In this document: positions 9,152 through 18,214 of the stretch, in pieces
Numbering within the stretch: position 1 is the stretch's first letter
Layout: every line of letters starts with the position of its first letter
NCBI RefSeq assembly: GCF_041431135.1
Contig: NZ_CP107799.1
Span: 6,634,001-6,698,000 of the forward strand
Direction of reading: 5' to 3'
Origin: Streptomyces sp. NBC_00554
GTDB lineage: Bacteria > Actinomycetota > Actinomycetes > Streptomycetales > Streptomycetaceae
DNA length: 64,000 nt
Notes under the pieces: model-generated
Databases searched by the model: none
The model's input: the letters and a program-made list of their open reading frames with translations, nothing else
What the model was told of the DNA's origin: nothing
Program-made: the position numbers and the translations under genes

Positions 9152-10347
9152 CCGGCGCGAACAACTTCTCCGTCTCCGGGTACGGACCCGAACGCGGCAG
9201 CCTCTCCCGGTTGTTCGCCCGTGACTCGCTGGCCCGGCGGCTCGACTGGCCGATACTGTTCTCGGCCATCGCGCTCTCGCTCATCGGCTCGGTCCTCGTC
9301 TACTCGGCGACCCGCAACCGCACCGAGATCAACCAGGGCGACCCGTACTACTTCCTGATCCGCCACCTCATGAACACCGGCATCGGCTTCGGCCTGATGG
9401 TCGGCACGGTCTGGCTCGGCCACCGCACCCTGCGCACCGCCGTCCCGATCCTCTACGGCCTCTCGGTCGCCCTGATCCTGGCGGTGCTGACCCCGCTCGG
9501 CGCCACGGTCAACGGCGCCCACGCCTGGATCGTGCTCGGCGGCGGCTTCTCGCTCCAGCCCTCCGAGTTCGTGAAGATCACGATCATCCTGGGCATGGCG
9601 ATGCTCCTTGCGGCCCGCGTCGACGCCGGTGACAAGCCCTACCCCGACCACCGCACGGTCCTCCAGGCACTGGGCCTGGCCACCGTCCCGATGATGATCG
9701 TCATGCTGATGCCCGACCTCGGTTCGGTCATGGTCATGGTCATCATCGTGCTGGGCGTACTGCTCGCCTCCGGCGCGTCCAACCGCTGGGTGTTCGGACT
9801 GCTCGGCGCCGGCGCGCTCGGGGCGATCGCGGTCTGGCAGCTCAAGATCCTCGACGAGTACCAGATCAACCGCTTCGCCGCCTTCGCCAACCCCGAACTC
9901 GACCCGGCAGGCGTCGGCTACAACACCAACCAGGCGCGTATCGCGATCGGTTCGGGCGGCCTGTTCGGCACCGGCCTCGGCAAGGGCTCGCAGACCACCG
10001 GCCAGTTCGTCCCCGAACAGCAGACGGACTTCGTCTTCACCGTCGCGGGCGAGGAACTCGGCTTCGTAGGCGCCGGACTGATCCTGGTGCTCCTCGGCGT
10101 GATCCTGTGGCGCGCCTGCCGTATCGCCCGCGAGACCACCGAGCTGTACGGCACGATCGTCGCCGCCGGCATCATCGCCTGGTTCGCCTTCCAGTCCTTC
10201 GAGAACATCGGCATGACCCTCGGGATCATGCCGGTCGCGGGGTTGCCGCTGCCCTTTGTGTCCTACGGCGGCTCATCGATGTTCGCGGTGTGGGTGGCCG
10301 TGGGGCTGTTGCAGTCGATCAGGGTGCAGCGGCCGATGTCGGCCTAG
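9148..10347 (+). CDS. rodA: SEDS-family peptidoglycan glycosyltransferase RodA (Sfr type)
   Basis: A polytopic SEDS protein of 399 residues that polymerises glycan strands from lipid II. Conserved SEDS blocks include GGGFSLQPSEFVKI, MLMPDLGSVMVM, FVPEQQTDFVFTVAGEELGF and the C-terminal PFVSYGGSSM. The start is ATG 9148, overlapping the mrdA stop by four bases with GGAG about 10 bases upstream. A GTG/ATG further upstream (9106) would extend it into mrdA and is less likely. In S. coelicolor the homologue (sfr) is needed for spore wall formation. Confidence 0.95.
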   Translation: MTGANNFSVSGYGPERGSLSRLFARDSLARRLDWPILFSAIALSLIGSVLVYSATRNRTEINQGDPYYFLIRHLMNTGIGFGLMVGTVWLGHRTLRTAVPILYGLSVALILAVLTPLGATVNGAHAWIVLGGGFSLQPSEFVKITIILGMAMLLAARVDAGDKPYPDHRTVLQALGLATVPMMIVMLMPDLGSVMVMVIIVLGVLLASGASNRWVFGLLGAGALGAIAVWQLKILDEYQINRFAAFANPELDPAGVGYNTNQARIAIGSGGLFGTGLGKGSQTTGQFVPEQQTDFVFTVAGEELGFVGAGLILVLLGVILWRACRIARETTELYGTIVAAGIIAWFAFQSFENIGMTLGIMPVAGLPLPFVSYGGSSMFAVWVAVGLLQSIRVQRPMSA

Positions 10348-10355
10348 GTGGTGCT

Positions 10356-10390
10356 CGGGTGTCGCCCCGGAAAACATGAGGCGACACCCG
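10356..10390 (+). terminator. Terminator hairpin after the mre cluster
   Basis: CGGGTGTCGCC (10356-10366) and GGCGACACCCG (10380-10390) form a perfect 11-bp stem with a 13-base loop, 8 bases after the rodA stop; GGAAAACG follows without a T-tract, as is common in Streptomyces. Confidence 0.75.
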
Positions 10391-10474
10391 GGAAAACGAC
10401 AAATGTGGCCGAGATGGCAAGTCCGGACACATGGGGGACTGCCCCCGGGCCGTAATCGCGTCTAGATTCGGGTC

Positions 10475-12001
10475 ATGGCGGACACGAAGCGCGAGATCGA
10501 GCGGAAGTACGAAGGTCCCGCGGCCGAGGGTGACGCGGGCCTGCCAGAACTGACGGGCGTCGCGGGGGTCGCGTCCGTCATCGACAAGGGCGTCGCCGAG
10601 CTCGACGCCACGTATTACGACACGGCCGACCAGCGGCTAGCCGCCGCCTCGCTCACGCTGCGCCGCCGCACCGGCGGCTCCGACGCCGGCTGGCACCTCA
10701 AACTCCCCGTCTCCGAAGACGTCCGCGACGAGATCCAGGCCCCGCTCTCCGACGACCTGCCCCGCTCGCTGAGCGGCCTCGTACGCTCCCGGGTGCGTGA
10801 CGCCGAGCTCGTCCCCCTCGTACGCCTGCGGTCGGCCCGCGACATCCGCCACCTCGTCGACGACTCCGGCGCCCTGCTCGCCGAGGTCAGCCTCGACCGC
10901 GTCCGCGCCGAGCGGCTCAGCGGCGGCGAGGGCACCGCCGAGTGGACCGAGATCGAGGTCGAGCTCGCGGACGACGGCGACCCCGCCTTCCTCGACAAGG
11001 TCGAGAAGAAGCTCCGCAAGGCGGGCCTGGCCCGCTCGTCGTCGGCGTCCAAGCTGGCCAAGGCGCTGGCGGAGACCGCGCCGAAGACGAAGGGCAAGAA
11101 GCCCAAGGCGCCCGCGCCGGAGACGGAACCGGTCACTGCGGGCGACCACGTCCTCGCGTACATCCGCGCCCAGCGCGACGCGATCGTCGAGCTGGACCCC
11201 GCCGTCCGCCGCGACGTCTACGACTCCGTGCACAGCATGCGCGTCGCCACCCGCCGGATGCGCAGCGCCTTCCGCTCCTACGGCAAGGTCCTCGACCGCA
11301 CCGTCACCGACCCGATCGGCGACGAACTGAAGTGGCTGGCGGGCGAGTTGGGCGTCGACCGCGATCAGGAAGTACTCACCGAGCGGCTGACGCAGTCCCT
11401 CGCCGACCTGCCGCGCAACCTGCTCTCCGGGCCCGTCCGCACCCGACTGCGCACCTGGTCGCACGCCCGCAGCTCCGGCTCAAGGCGCCGTCTGATCGCC
11501 GTACTCGACGGGAAGCGCTACCTCGACCTGCTGACCGCGCTCGACGCGATCGTCGCGGATCCGCCGTTGCTCAAGGCGGCGGCGGGCGACCCGTCGACGG
11601 TGATCGCGAACGCTGTACGCAAGGACTTCAAGAAGGTCTCCGACCTGATCGAAGAGGCTCTCGACCGGCCGTCCGGCGCGGACCGCGACTTCGCGATGCA
11701 CGAGGCCCGCAAGAAGGCCAAGCGCACCCGGTACGCGGCCGAGACCGCCGCGCCCGCCCTGGGCAGGCCGGCCGCCGACCTGGTCAAGTCGATGAAGTCC
11801 CTGCAGACCCTGCTCGGCGACCACCAGGACAGCGTGATGGTCCGCGAGGCCGTGCTCGGACTCGCGGCCCAGGCGCACGCGGCGGGGGAGAACGCCTTCA
11901 CGTACGGGGTGCTGTACGGGCGGGAGGAGCAGCGGGCCGCGGCGGCCGAGGCGGCTCTGCCGGAGGCCTGGGAGACGATCGTGGGCCGGGCGGCCGTCTG
12001 A
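10475..12001 (+). CDS. CYTH and CHAD domain protein
   Basis: A 508-residue two-domain protein. The N-terminal CYTH domain (residues about 5-205) starts with the diagnostic ExExK motif (EIERK) and binds triphosphate compounds in its tunnel fold. The C-terminal CHAD domain (about 225-500) is alpha-helical with conserved histidines and basic residues (VYDSVHSMRVATRRMRSAFR, MHEARKKAKRTRYAAE), and CHAD domains bind polyphosphate. The substrate is not shown by the sequence; inorganic triphosphate or polyphosphate is plausible. The 70 bases downstream contain no obvious terminator. Confidence 0.88.
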   Translation: MADTKREIERKYEGPAAEGDAGLPELTGVAGVASVIDKGVAELDATYYDTADQRLAAASLTLRRRTGGSDAGWHLKLPVSEDVRDEIQAPLSDDLPRSLSGLVRSRVRDAELVPLVRLRSARDIRHLVDDSGALLAEVSLDRVRAERLSGGEGTAEWTEIEVELADDGDPAFLDKVEKKLRKAGLARSSSASKLAKALAETAPKTKGKKPKAPAPETEPVTAGDHVLAYIRAQRDAIVELDPAVRRDVYDSVHSMRVATRRMRSAFRSYGKVLDRTVTDPIGDELKWLAGELGVDRDQEVLTERLTQSLADLPRNLLSGPVRTRLRTWSHARSSGSRRRLIAVLDGKRYLDLLTALDAIVADPPLLKAAAGDPSTVIANAVRKDFKKVSDLIEEALDRPSGADRDFAMHEARKKAKRTRYAAETAAPALGRPAADLVKSMKSLQTLLGDHQDSVMVREAVLGLAAQAHAAGENAFTYGVLYGREEQRAAAAEAALPEAWETIVGRAAV

Positions 12002-12145
12002 TCGCGGGGCGGGCGGGGACGGGGTCCTGGTCCGGCGGTGCGGCGGGTGCCTCGGGCCGCGTTAGGCTAGATGGTCACCTCTGTCAGCCAGCCCTGGCAG
12101 CACAGTCAGCTCCCTCTGCTCCCTCAGCTCACGAAGGTTTGCCAG

Positions 12146-14095
12146 ATGCCAGCCGAATCGGTCTTCCCGCAGCTCGAAGCTCTGCTCCCGCATGTGCAGA
12201 AGCCGATTCAGTACGTCGGCGGAGAGCTCAACTCCACGGTCAAGCCCTGGGACGCCTGTGATGTCCGCTGGGCGCTCATGTACCCCGACGCGTACGAGGT
12301 CGGACTGCCCAACCAGGGCGTCATGATCCTTTACGAGGTGCTGAACGAGCGCGAGGGCGTCCTCGCCGAGCGCACGTACAGCGTGTGGCCGGACCTGGAG
12401 GCGCTGATGCGCGAGCACCGGGTGCCCCAGTTCACGGTGGACAGCCACCGCCCCGTGAAGGCCTTCGACGTCTTCGGCCTGTCCTTCTCCACGGAGCTGG
12501 GCTACACGAACATGCTGACGGCCCTTGACCTGGCGGGCATCCCGCTGGAGTCCAAGGACCGTACGCTCGACGACCCGATCGTCCTCGCGGGCGGCCACGC
12601 GGCCTTCAACCCGGAGCCCATCGCCGACTTCGTCGACGCGGTGATCATCGGCGACGGCGAGCAGGCCGTCCTCGACATGACGGACATCATCCGGGCCTGG
12701 AAGTCGGAGGGTCGGCCGGGAGGCCGCGAGGAGGTCCTGTTCCGCCTCGCGAAGACCGGATCGGTGTACATCCCGGCGTTCTACGACGTCGAGTACCTCA
12801 CCGACGGCCGTATCGCCCGTGTCGTACCCAACAAGTCGGGCGTCCCGTGGCGGGTGTCCAAGCACACCGTCATGGACCTCGACGAGTGGCCGTACCCCAA
12901 GCAGCCCCTCGTCCCGCTCGCGGAGACGGTCCACGAGCGGATGTCGGTCGAGATCTTCCGCGGCTGCACGCGCGGCTGCCGCTTCTGCCAGGCGGGCATG
13001 ATCACCCGCCCGGTGCGCGAGCGCTCGATCACGGGCATCGGCGACATGGTGGAGAAGGGCCTCAAGGCGACGGGCTTCGAGGAGGTGGGCCTGCTGTCGT
13101 TGTCGTCGGCCGACCACTCGGAGATCGGCGACATCGCCAAGGGCCTCGCGGACCGGTACGAGGAGGACAAGATCGGCCTGTCCCTCCCGTCGACGCGGGT
13201 GGACGCCTTCAACGTCGACCTGGCCAACGAGCTGACGAGGAACGGCCGCAGGTCCGGCCTGACCTTCGCGCCCGAGGGCGGCTCGGAGCGCATGCGCAAG
13301 GTCATCAACAAGATGGTCTCCGAAGAGGACCTGATCCGGACGGTCTCCACGGCGTACGGCAACGGCTGGCGCCAGGTGAAGCTGTACTTCATGTGCGGCC
13401 TGCCGACGGAGACCGACGAGGACGTCCTCCAGATCGCCGACATGGCGATGAACGTCATCGCCGAGGGCCGCAAGGCCTCCGGCCAGAACGACATCCGCTG
13501 CACGGTGTCCATCGGCGGCTTCGTGCCGAAGCCCCACACCCCGTTCCAGTGGGCCCCGCAGCTCTCCGCCGAGGAGACGGACGCCCGCCTCACCAAGCTC
13601 CGCGACAAGATCCGCGGCGACAAGAAGTACGGCCGTTCCATCGGCTTCCGCTACCACGACGGCAAGCCCGGCATCGTCGAGGGCCTGCTGTCCCGCGGCG
13701 ACCGCCGTATCGGCGCCGTGATCCGCGCGGTGTACGAGGACGGCGGCCGCTTCGACGGCTGGCGCGAGCACTTCTCGTACGACCGCTGGATGGCCTGCGC
13801 CGAGAAGACGCTGCCCGCCTTCGGCGTGGACGTCGACTGGTACACCACCCGCGAGCGCACCTACGAGGAGGTCCTCCCCTGGGACCACCTCGACTCCGGC
13901 CTCGACAAGGACTGGCTCTGGGAGGACTGGCAGGACTCCCTCGACGAGACCGAGGTCGAGGACTGCCGGTGGACGCCGTGCTTCGATTGTGGCGTGTGCC
14001 CGCAGATGGACACTTGGCCACAAGTAAGTAACAGCGGGAAGAAGCTGCTGCCGCTGGCGGTCAAGGGCGCTGCTGGCAGCGGACACGCTCACTGA
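12146..14095 (+). CDS. B12-binding/radical SAM protein (TIGR03960 type) with element-supplied C-terminus
   Basis: A 649-residue radical SAM enzyme. The N-terminal half is a B12-binding-like Rossmann region and the SAM domain has the 4Fe-4S motif CTRGCRFC near 12964-12987. Family members partner with a DUF2344/TIGR03936 protein, found here at 33578-34444. ATG 12146, with GAAGG upstream, fits the family start better than an upstream ATG at 12071. After the motif CFDCGVCPQMDT (ending at 14013) the last 27 codons come from the mobile element; they still end in KKLLPL...SGHAH, resembling the displaced native end at 31152-31241. The reaction is unknown. Confidence 0.88.
   Translation: MPAESVFPQLEALLPHVQKPIQYVGGELNSTVKPWDACDVRWALMYPDAYEVGLPNQGVMILYEVLNEREGVLAERTYSVWPDLEALMREHRVPQFTVDSHRPVKAFDVFGLSFSTELGYTNMLTALDLAGIPLESKDRTLDDPIVLAGGHAAFNPEPIADFVDAVIIGDGEQAVLDMTDIIRAWKSEGRPGGREEVLFRLAKTGSVYIPAFYDVEYLTDGRIARVVPNKSGVPWRVSKHTVMDLDEWPYPKQPLVPLAETVHERMSVEIFRGCTRGCRFCQAGMITRPVRERSITGIGDMVEKGLKATGFEEVGLLSLSSADHSEIGDIAKGLADRYEEDKIGLSLPSTRVDAFNVDLANELTRNGRRSGLTFAPEGGSERMRKVINKMVSEEDLIRTVSTAYGNGWRQVKLYFMCGLPTETDEDVLQIADMAMNVIAEGRKASGQNDIRCTVSIGGFVPKPHTPFQWAPQLSAEETDARLTKLRDKIRGDKKYGRSIGFRYHDGKPGIVEGLLSRGDRRIGAVIRAVYEDGGRFDGWREHFSYDRWMACAEKTLPAFGVDVDWYTTRERTYEEVLPWDHLDSGLDKDWLWEDWQDSLDETEVEDCRWTPCFDCGVCPQMDTWPQVSNSGKKLLPLAVKGAAGSGHAH
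14006..14013 (+). other. Left attachment site (attL) core
   Basis: ATGGACAC at 14006-14013 recurs at 31152-31159. To its left is host radical SAM coding sequence (CFDCGVCPQ), to its right sequence unlike the stranded native end. A short core inside coding sequence fits a serine integrase. A longer shared block (18 bases, AAGAAGCTGCTGCCGCTG, at 14039-14056 and 31185-31202) is an alternative, but it looks like coding mimicry. Confidence 0.6.
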
Positions 14096-14096
14096 G

Positions 14097-14282
14097 GTGA
14101 GCGCAGGGTTGCGGCGCGTTGTAGAGGCACTGGGGGACGGCAGCGAGGAAGAGGTGGCTGCTGTCCTGCGGGCGCTCGGTGCTCGGGGCGAACGGCAGGG
14201 GATCGTGCGGGAGGCGCCGAGAACGCCTCTGCCAGCTCCTGGAGGCTCTTCTACTGTCCACTCCGAGGTGGAGTGGGTCTGA
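14097..14282 (+). CDS. Possible small hypothetical protein at the left end of the element
   Basis: A 61-codon frame starting at GTG 14097, one base after the radical SAM stop. The product has a short helix-forming acidic N-half (LRRVVEALGDGSEEEVAAVLRALG) and a Pro-rich tail. There is no recognised domain. It lies fully within element DNA. The coding case is weak: no clear ribosome binding site and no family known to me. The stretch from 14283 to 14567 after it holds nothing I can support. Confidence 0.3.
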   Translation: MSAGLRRVVEALGDGSEEEVAAVLRALGARGERQGIVREAPRTPLPAPGGSSTVHSEVEWV

Positions 14283-14567
14283 CCGGGCTGACAGCCCAGG
14301 AGAGGACCGTACGGTGTTGGCCGTCGCCTGACGGCTGCTCTCGGTTCGCGGGGTGTGCTCTGGCTTCCTAGCCTGGCGTCGTCCGCAACGGAGGAGCGAC
14401 CCGACCCAACCAGCTACGCTGCCGACCGCCAGTCAGGACGGCGACACAGCCGGTCCATTCGCCGTTCGTGACGTGGCTACGCAGAGCATCAGCCTTCCTT
14501 CGGCCCCTTTCGGTCATACCGACCGCTGACGGCATGATTTCGCACGACCACCGCCACGATTACAGAC

Positions 14568-14981
14568 ATGGCGACTTCGGGGGCAAAGAGCAGTCTGCTC
14601 GGCGGTTTAGGGCAATGGTGGGGCGTCTTGGCTGGCGCCCTGCTCATCGCCGCCTGGATCAATGGAGCTGCAGGACCAGTGGTGATCATCACCCTGTCTG
14701 CCGCTGTGCTTCTCTGGTCATTCTTTCAAGCTCCGGTGACCTGTGGGGCTCCGGTCAGAGGGCGCGTCGACGGATGCCGTAACAACGCGACTGGCATCCT
14801 CATGGGCTGTCATATCCATCAACACCGGTGGCAGAAGCTCAAGATGCTGATCTTGCGCCGGCGAGTGCGCGAGTTCTGCTCCGGGCTGTTCTCGGATGGC
14901 AAGGCAGCGCTCGTTACACTCGCAGCAATAGGCAGCTTCCTCTCAGGGCTGGTGGCTCTGATACCTGGGGTTACCGTCTGA
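14568..14981 (+). CDS. Small membrane protein of unknown function
   Basis: A 137-residue protein with a membrane segment pair near the N-terminus (about residues 10-52, LAGALLIAAWINGAAGPVVIITLSAAVLL) and another at the C-terminus (residues 112-135). The central loop has a cysteine/histidine cluster (CGAPVRGRVDGCRNNATGILMGCHIHQHRWQ), suggestive of a metal-binding knuckle. Proteins of this layout recur in Streptomyces genomes; the function is unknown to me. It is the first solid gene inside the element, transcribed away from attL, and convergent with the HerA operon. Confidence 0.7.
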   Translation: MATSGAKSSLLGGLGQWWGVLAGALLIAAWINGAAGPVVIITLSAAVLLWSFFQAPVTCGAPVRGRVDGCRNNATGILMGCHIHQHRWQKLKMLILRRRVREFCSGLFSDGKAALVTLAAIGSFLSGLVALIPGVTV

Positions 14982-15072
14982 CCTGATAGGCCAGACGTAC
15001 AGCACAGACACGCCGAACGGGCGCCAAGTCAGCCATGCACTTCTGAGGATCCGTCGGCGATCGTGTGATGAC

Positions 15073-16710
15073 TCACTTTTCCCAGTCCTCCAAAAGAGGG
15101 CCAAATATCACGTCATGCCACGGGCGAATCCACTCTTGCATGTAACAGACATCGCTCGAGGACGGTGCAGGATTTGCTTCCCTCAACTTCACTACAGATG
15201 GCATGACAGCAGAATCCCCCAACAAGAGAGCTTCCCCCGATGACAACATGGGCAGGGAATCTGTGAGTGGGCCAAGCGAATCAGGAATCAGCCTCCGCAC
15301 GTAACGCTGATCCTCGGGATTAGTCAAGCGCATAGCAAGGAAATTGCTGCACTGCGAAAAGATAGTCTCGGAGATCTCAGCCGGCCTCTGGCTCACAATG
15401 GCAGCCGTAATTCCATACTTCCGTCCTTCTTTAGCGATACGCTCGATAGCGCCACGCGACGCACTAAATCGCGAAAGATCGCTGCGAGGTACGTATTTGT
15501 GCGCCTCTTCATAAACGACCAGAATCGGAGTCTCCGCTCGGCCCTCAGCATGAGCCTTTTTGTAGTAGAAGGCATAATCAAATAGCAGTCGAGAGATCAA
15601 CGAGACGCTAATGCTGAGTACTTCAAACGGGACCCCACTTAGGTCAACAATTGTCACGTTCGAGGGGCTATCTTTGCGGTAGCCAGTGAACTGCCGCAGC
15701 ACCTCCTCGAGTGTAACCTTCTTAACCCTTTCCCCAAGCAGGAAGTCAAGCCTTCTGTCCGTGTATTTGTTTTCCAGACGGGTTAGAAAATTGACAAGCT
15801 TACCCTTGAGTGGCCCGTTAACCTGCTTTCCGCTAGATCCGGGCACCATCTCGTCATTCTTGGCCTGAATGTACCCGATAACCTCGCCGATATCAAAGAA
15901 GAGTGGCGAGTCGTAGTGGATCAGGTCACGCTTTTCGTCCGATCCGGCATAGTGCTTCCTGCGATTTTCTGTAATTCCTCGCTTGAGTGTTGCAACTTGA
16001 TTATGTGATTGCTCCTCCACACTCTCAATGAACAGGTCTTGCAACTCTTCCGAGTTGAGAAGCCAGTAGGGGAGAATTAGAGAATCCACGCTTAGATAAT
16101 TGGCATCAGGGAATGCCGACAGGTACTCCGAGTGGATGTCGAAGATCACGATGTGTGAATTATTCAGAGAGTACTCGCCACGTTTGCGGTCCCTAATTCC
16201 TGTTGCAGCCTGAATAATCCTTGCCATAGCGTGAGACTTACCAGAACCTGTAGATCCTACGATTGCAATGTGCCTGTTAAAGAACCTGTCGCCGTCTACC
16301 GGAACGGCCACCTTCCTATCTTGCGATAGCTGAGCAAAATGGAATCGACGGATGTCATCTCCAAGCGCATCATAGATCTTCTGGATCTGATCATGGCTTG
16401 CTACTGTCACCTCCTTGGGTGGGATCGCAATTCCTCCGCCTCCGCGCTGGAATTTTCCGTCCTCACCGATAAATCCGAGAGGGACAGCCTCGATGAGATA
16501 TACCTTCTCCCTCTCTCCGTCGACAGACTCCTGCCCTCTTACCTCGATCGAATAGTTCTCGATAATTGCAATAATGGAAGAATTATTGCTGTCGTAGATG
16601 CGTAGGTATGATCCAACCTCGACGGGCTCACCGCGACCCAGATCCGCAATCTCGTGCACAGCAATCTTGATCTTGTTGGGATAGACAGCCACCACTTCGG
16701 CACCGGGCAT
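15073..16710 (-). CDS. HerA-like hexameric ATPase/translocase (candidate defence component)
   Basis: A 545-residue FtsK-HerA superfamily ATPase. An N-terminal HAS-barrel-like beta region (residues about 1-95) precedes the P-loop GSTGSGKS (152-159). A Walker B-like ILVVYEEAH (396-404) and a C-terminal region with RKYGITAAIVSQRPAEIS carry the sensor and arginine-finger elements. The start ATG is 11 bases from the stop of the upstream nuclease gene, and its ribosome binding site GGGGGA overlaps that stop, so the two are co-translated. HerA ATPases are found with nucleases in archaeal end resection and in bacterial anti-phage systems (HerA-DUF4297, HerA-SIR2). Codon use is far less GC-rich than in flanking genes, which points to recent transfer. 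Confidence 0.85.
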   Translation of the reverse strand: MPGAEVVAVYPNKIKIAVHEIADLGRGEPVEVGSYLRIYDSNNSSIIAIIENYSIEVRGQESVDGEREKVYLIEAVPLGFIGEDGKFQRGGGGIAIPPKEVTVASHDQIQKIYDALGDDIRRFHFAQLSQDRKVAVPVDGDRFFNRHIAIVGSTGSGKSHAMARIIQAATGIRDRKRGEYSLNNSHIVIFDIHSEYLSAFPDANYLSVDSLILPYWLLNSEELQDLFIESVEEQSHNQVATLKRGITENRRKHYAGSDEKRDLIHYDSPLFFDIGEVIGYIQAKNDEMVPGSSGKQVNGPLKGKLVNFLTRLENKYTDRRLDFLLGERVKKVTLEEVLRQFTGYRKDSPSNVTIVDLSGVPFEVLSISVSLISRLLFDYAFYYKKAHAEGRAETPILVVYEEAHKYVPRSDLSRFSASRGAIERIAKEGRKYGITAAIVSQRPAEISETIFSQCSNFLAMRLTNPEDQRYVRRLIPDSLGPLTDSLPMLSSGEALLLGDSAVMPSVVKLREANPAPSSSDVCYMQEWIRPWHDVIFGPLLEDWEK

Positions 16711-16720
16711 TTATTTCCCC

Positions 16721-17857
16721 CTATCGAAGAACTCTCGACACATGCTGCGGACACTGAACGAATCGCCGATACACCCTGGCGTCAGCGGAGTCGGGAATGA
16801 GTTGCGATGGCGACGAAATGAAGAAGTCATAGACGTCGGCGAAACTGACCATCTCTACCATGCCAGGAATGTTCTCCTCCCCCGAGATCTTAAGTTCGAC
16901 CGAACGTCCAATCTTCGGATTAGTTAGATCTCCCAGTCGCAGCCTATCTCCGTTGAAGTAGGTGCCATCAAATATTCCCACTTCTGCATCAATCAGTAGG
17001 CGCTTGGCAATGGACAGGTCTTCCATTCCTCGTAGAACGAGGTACGGAGAAAAGGAGTTATGGCGCCTATAGAACCGCTTGCGCACAGCCAATGCAATGT
17101 CAACTACATCATGTGCATTCAGCTGAGGGGGACATTCAACGACAAACAGACGTTCCCGTTTTGGAAGGTTAATTCCACGCTGCGTAACTTCAGACCTGAG
17201 AAGTTTAATGTAGCGTTCATTCCCGAAGAAATTTTGATACCCAGAATGGAAGATCGATGTACGCGTAGAATTTACGACCTCGCGAAGCCTTTCTCCCGAT
17301 ACCAAACGGGCTCCAGGGGGATTATTGACCACCAGGTCGAACAAGTATTTCTGAATGACGGCGTGACAAGCAATGGCCTCTACCTCTGTTTGTAGGCAGT
17401 GCTCTTTCATCAACAGGGTTACGACCTTATTGAACTGTTCCTTATAGTCGACGGAAAACTGAATCGTAAGGCACTTCGAGAATTCCGTGATTAGCTCTTC
17501 AGAGAACTCTTGCGTGTCCTTTCGCAGAATCTTTTTCAGCTCGCTGATGTCTAGCGTAAGCTCGCTTCCCGGGGCCCTATCCTGAAAATAGCAGTACAGC
17601 AGGAACCGCTTCTCTCGGTCGACGGAAAACTGATGGATCATTTGCCTGATGGCATCGGAGATCGCGGCATGCGAGAACTTTTGAGAGCGATGCTTTACTT
17701 GAATGTAAGAGTCTTCGACACTTAGGTCTTGCTCACCTTCAATTTGGAATTCTCTACTGGGCTCGTCGTAAATCCGGAGCAAGGAGGCATCGAATTGGAA
17801 GATGAAGCCTTTTATGGCGTTGTAGCCACCATCTCGGCGTCCAGTGATCTCTGTCAT
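16721..17857 (-). CDS. DUF4297/Cap4-like nuclease, partner of HerA ATPase
   Basis: A 378-residue protein. The N-terminal 70 residues fit the PD-(D/E)XK-type nuclease of the DUF4297/Cap4 group: GGYNAIKGFIFQFDASLL (10-27), then an acidic cluster E40, E42, D44 and the QVK motif at 53-55. The remainder is mixed alpha/beta without a family I recognise; it could be a sensor or HerA-docking region. It is upstream of and coupled to the HerA gene. Comparable gene pairs (DUF4297-HerA) defend against phages; assignment here rests on motif and context, not on a search. AT-rich composition marks it as foreign even within the element. Confidence 0.65.
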   Translation of the reverse strand: MTEITGRRDGGYNAIKGFIFQFDASLLRIYDEPSREFQIEGEQDLSVEDSYIQVKHRSQKFSHAAISDAIRQMIHQFSVDREKRFLLYCYFQDRAPGSELTLDISELKKILRKDTQEFSEELITEFSKCLTIQFSVDYKEQFNKVVTLLMKEHCLQTEVEAIACHAVIQKYLFDLVVNNPPGARLVSGERLREVVNSTRTSIFHSGYQNFFGNERYIKLLRSEVTQRGINLPKRERLFVVECPPQLNAHDVVDIALAVRKRFYRRHNSFSPYLVLRGMEDLSIAKRLLIDAEVGIFDGTYFNGDRLRLGDLTNPKIGRSVELKISGEENIPGMVEMVSFADVYDFFISSPSQLIPDSADARVYRRFVQCPQHVSRVLR

Positions 17858-18214
17858 GTACCGCTCTAGTCGCTCCGCTACTGGCCCCTGTGGCCCCTGA
17901 GGTCCTACTTGAAACTGTGCCCCAAGGGGGAGGTGTGTCAGGTTATCGGACCTGATGGCAGTGCGCAGAGTTTGTTCACATCCAGTCAGTTTCGAGGCAG
18001 GTGTGGGCAGTTGTGGACGGTCAGGCTGGGACCAGAGCTCTCCAATGCGCGCCTCTGGCTTGAGACTCCGTATTGATCAACGTCTCCCGACCTTGGACTC
18101 GTCCTTGCTTGTGGCTCCTCGGTACGGTCGTCTTCGTGTCTGGCGCGCGCTGGGTTGGTCACCCGTAGGCGTGCGCTGGTTGATCGTGCGCGACTAAGGG
18201 GAGCTGGTACGGGC
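17858..18214. other. Divergent intergenic region between nuclease-HerA operon and phosphotransferase gene
   Basis: There is no convincing gene here. It must contain the promoter of the minus-strand nuclease-HerA operon and that of the plus-strand phosphotransferase gene. A directly repeated GGCCCCTG (about 17882-17898) lies just upstream of the nuclease start. No good -35/-10 pair is evident. Confidence 0.4.

Noticed and set aside
14039..14056. 18-base direct repeat (also 31185-31202) as the att core
   Set aside because: It codes for the conserved KKLLPL in both copies, so coding mimicry explains it; the flanking differences favour ATGGACAC as crossover, though this is not proven.
12062..14092. 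Minus-strand open frame of 676 codons opposite the radical SAM gene
   Set aside because: It is antisense to a clear family member and has no ribosome binding site or motif.
17955..18197. Plus-strand 80-codon frame before the phosphotransferase gene
   Set aside because: It is Arg/Trp/Ser-rich with no structure and probably lies in the promoter region.
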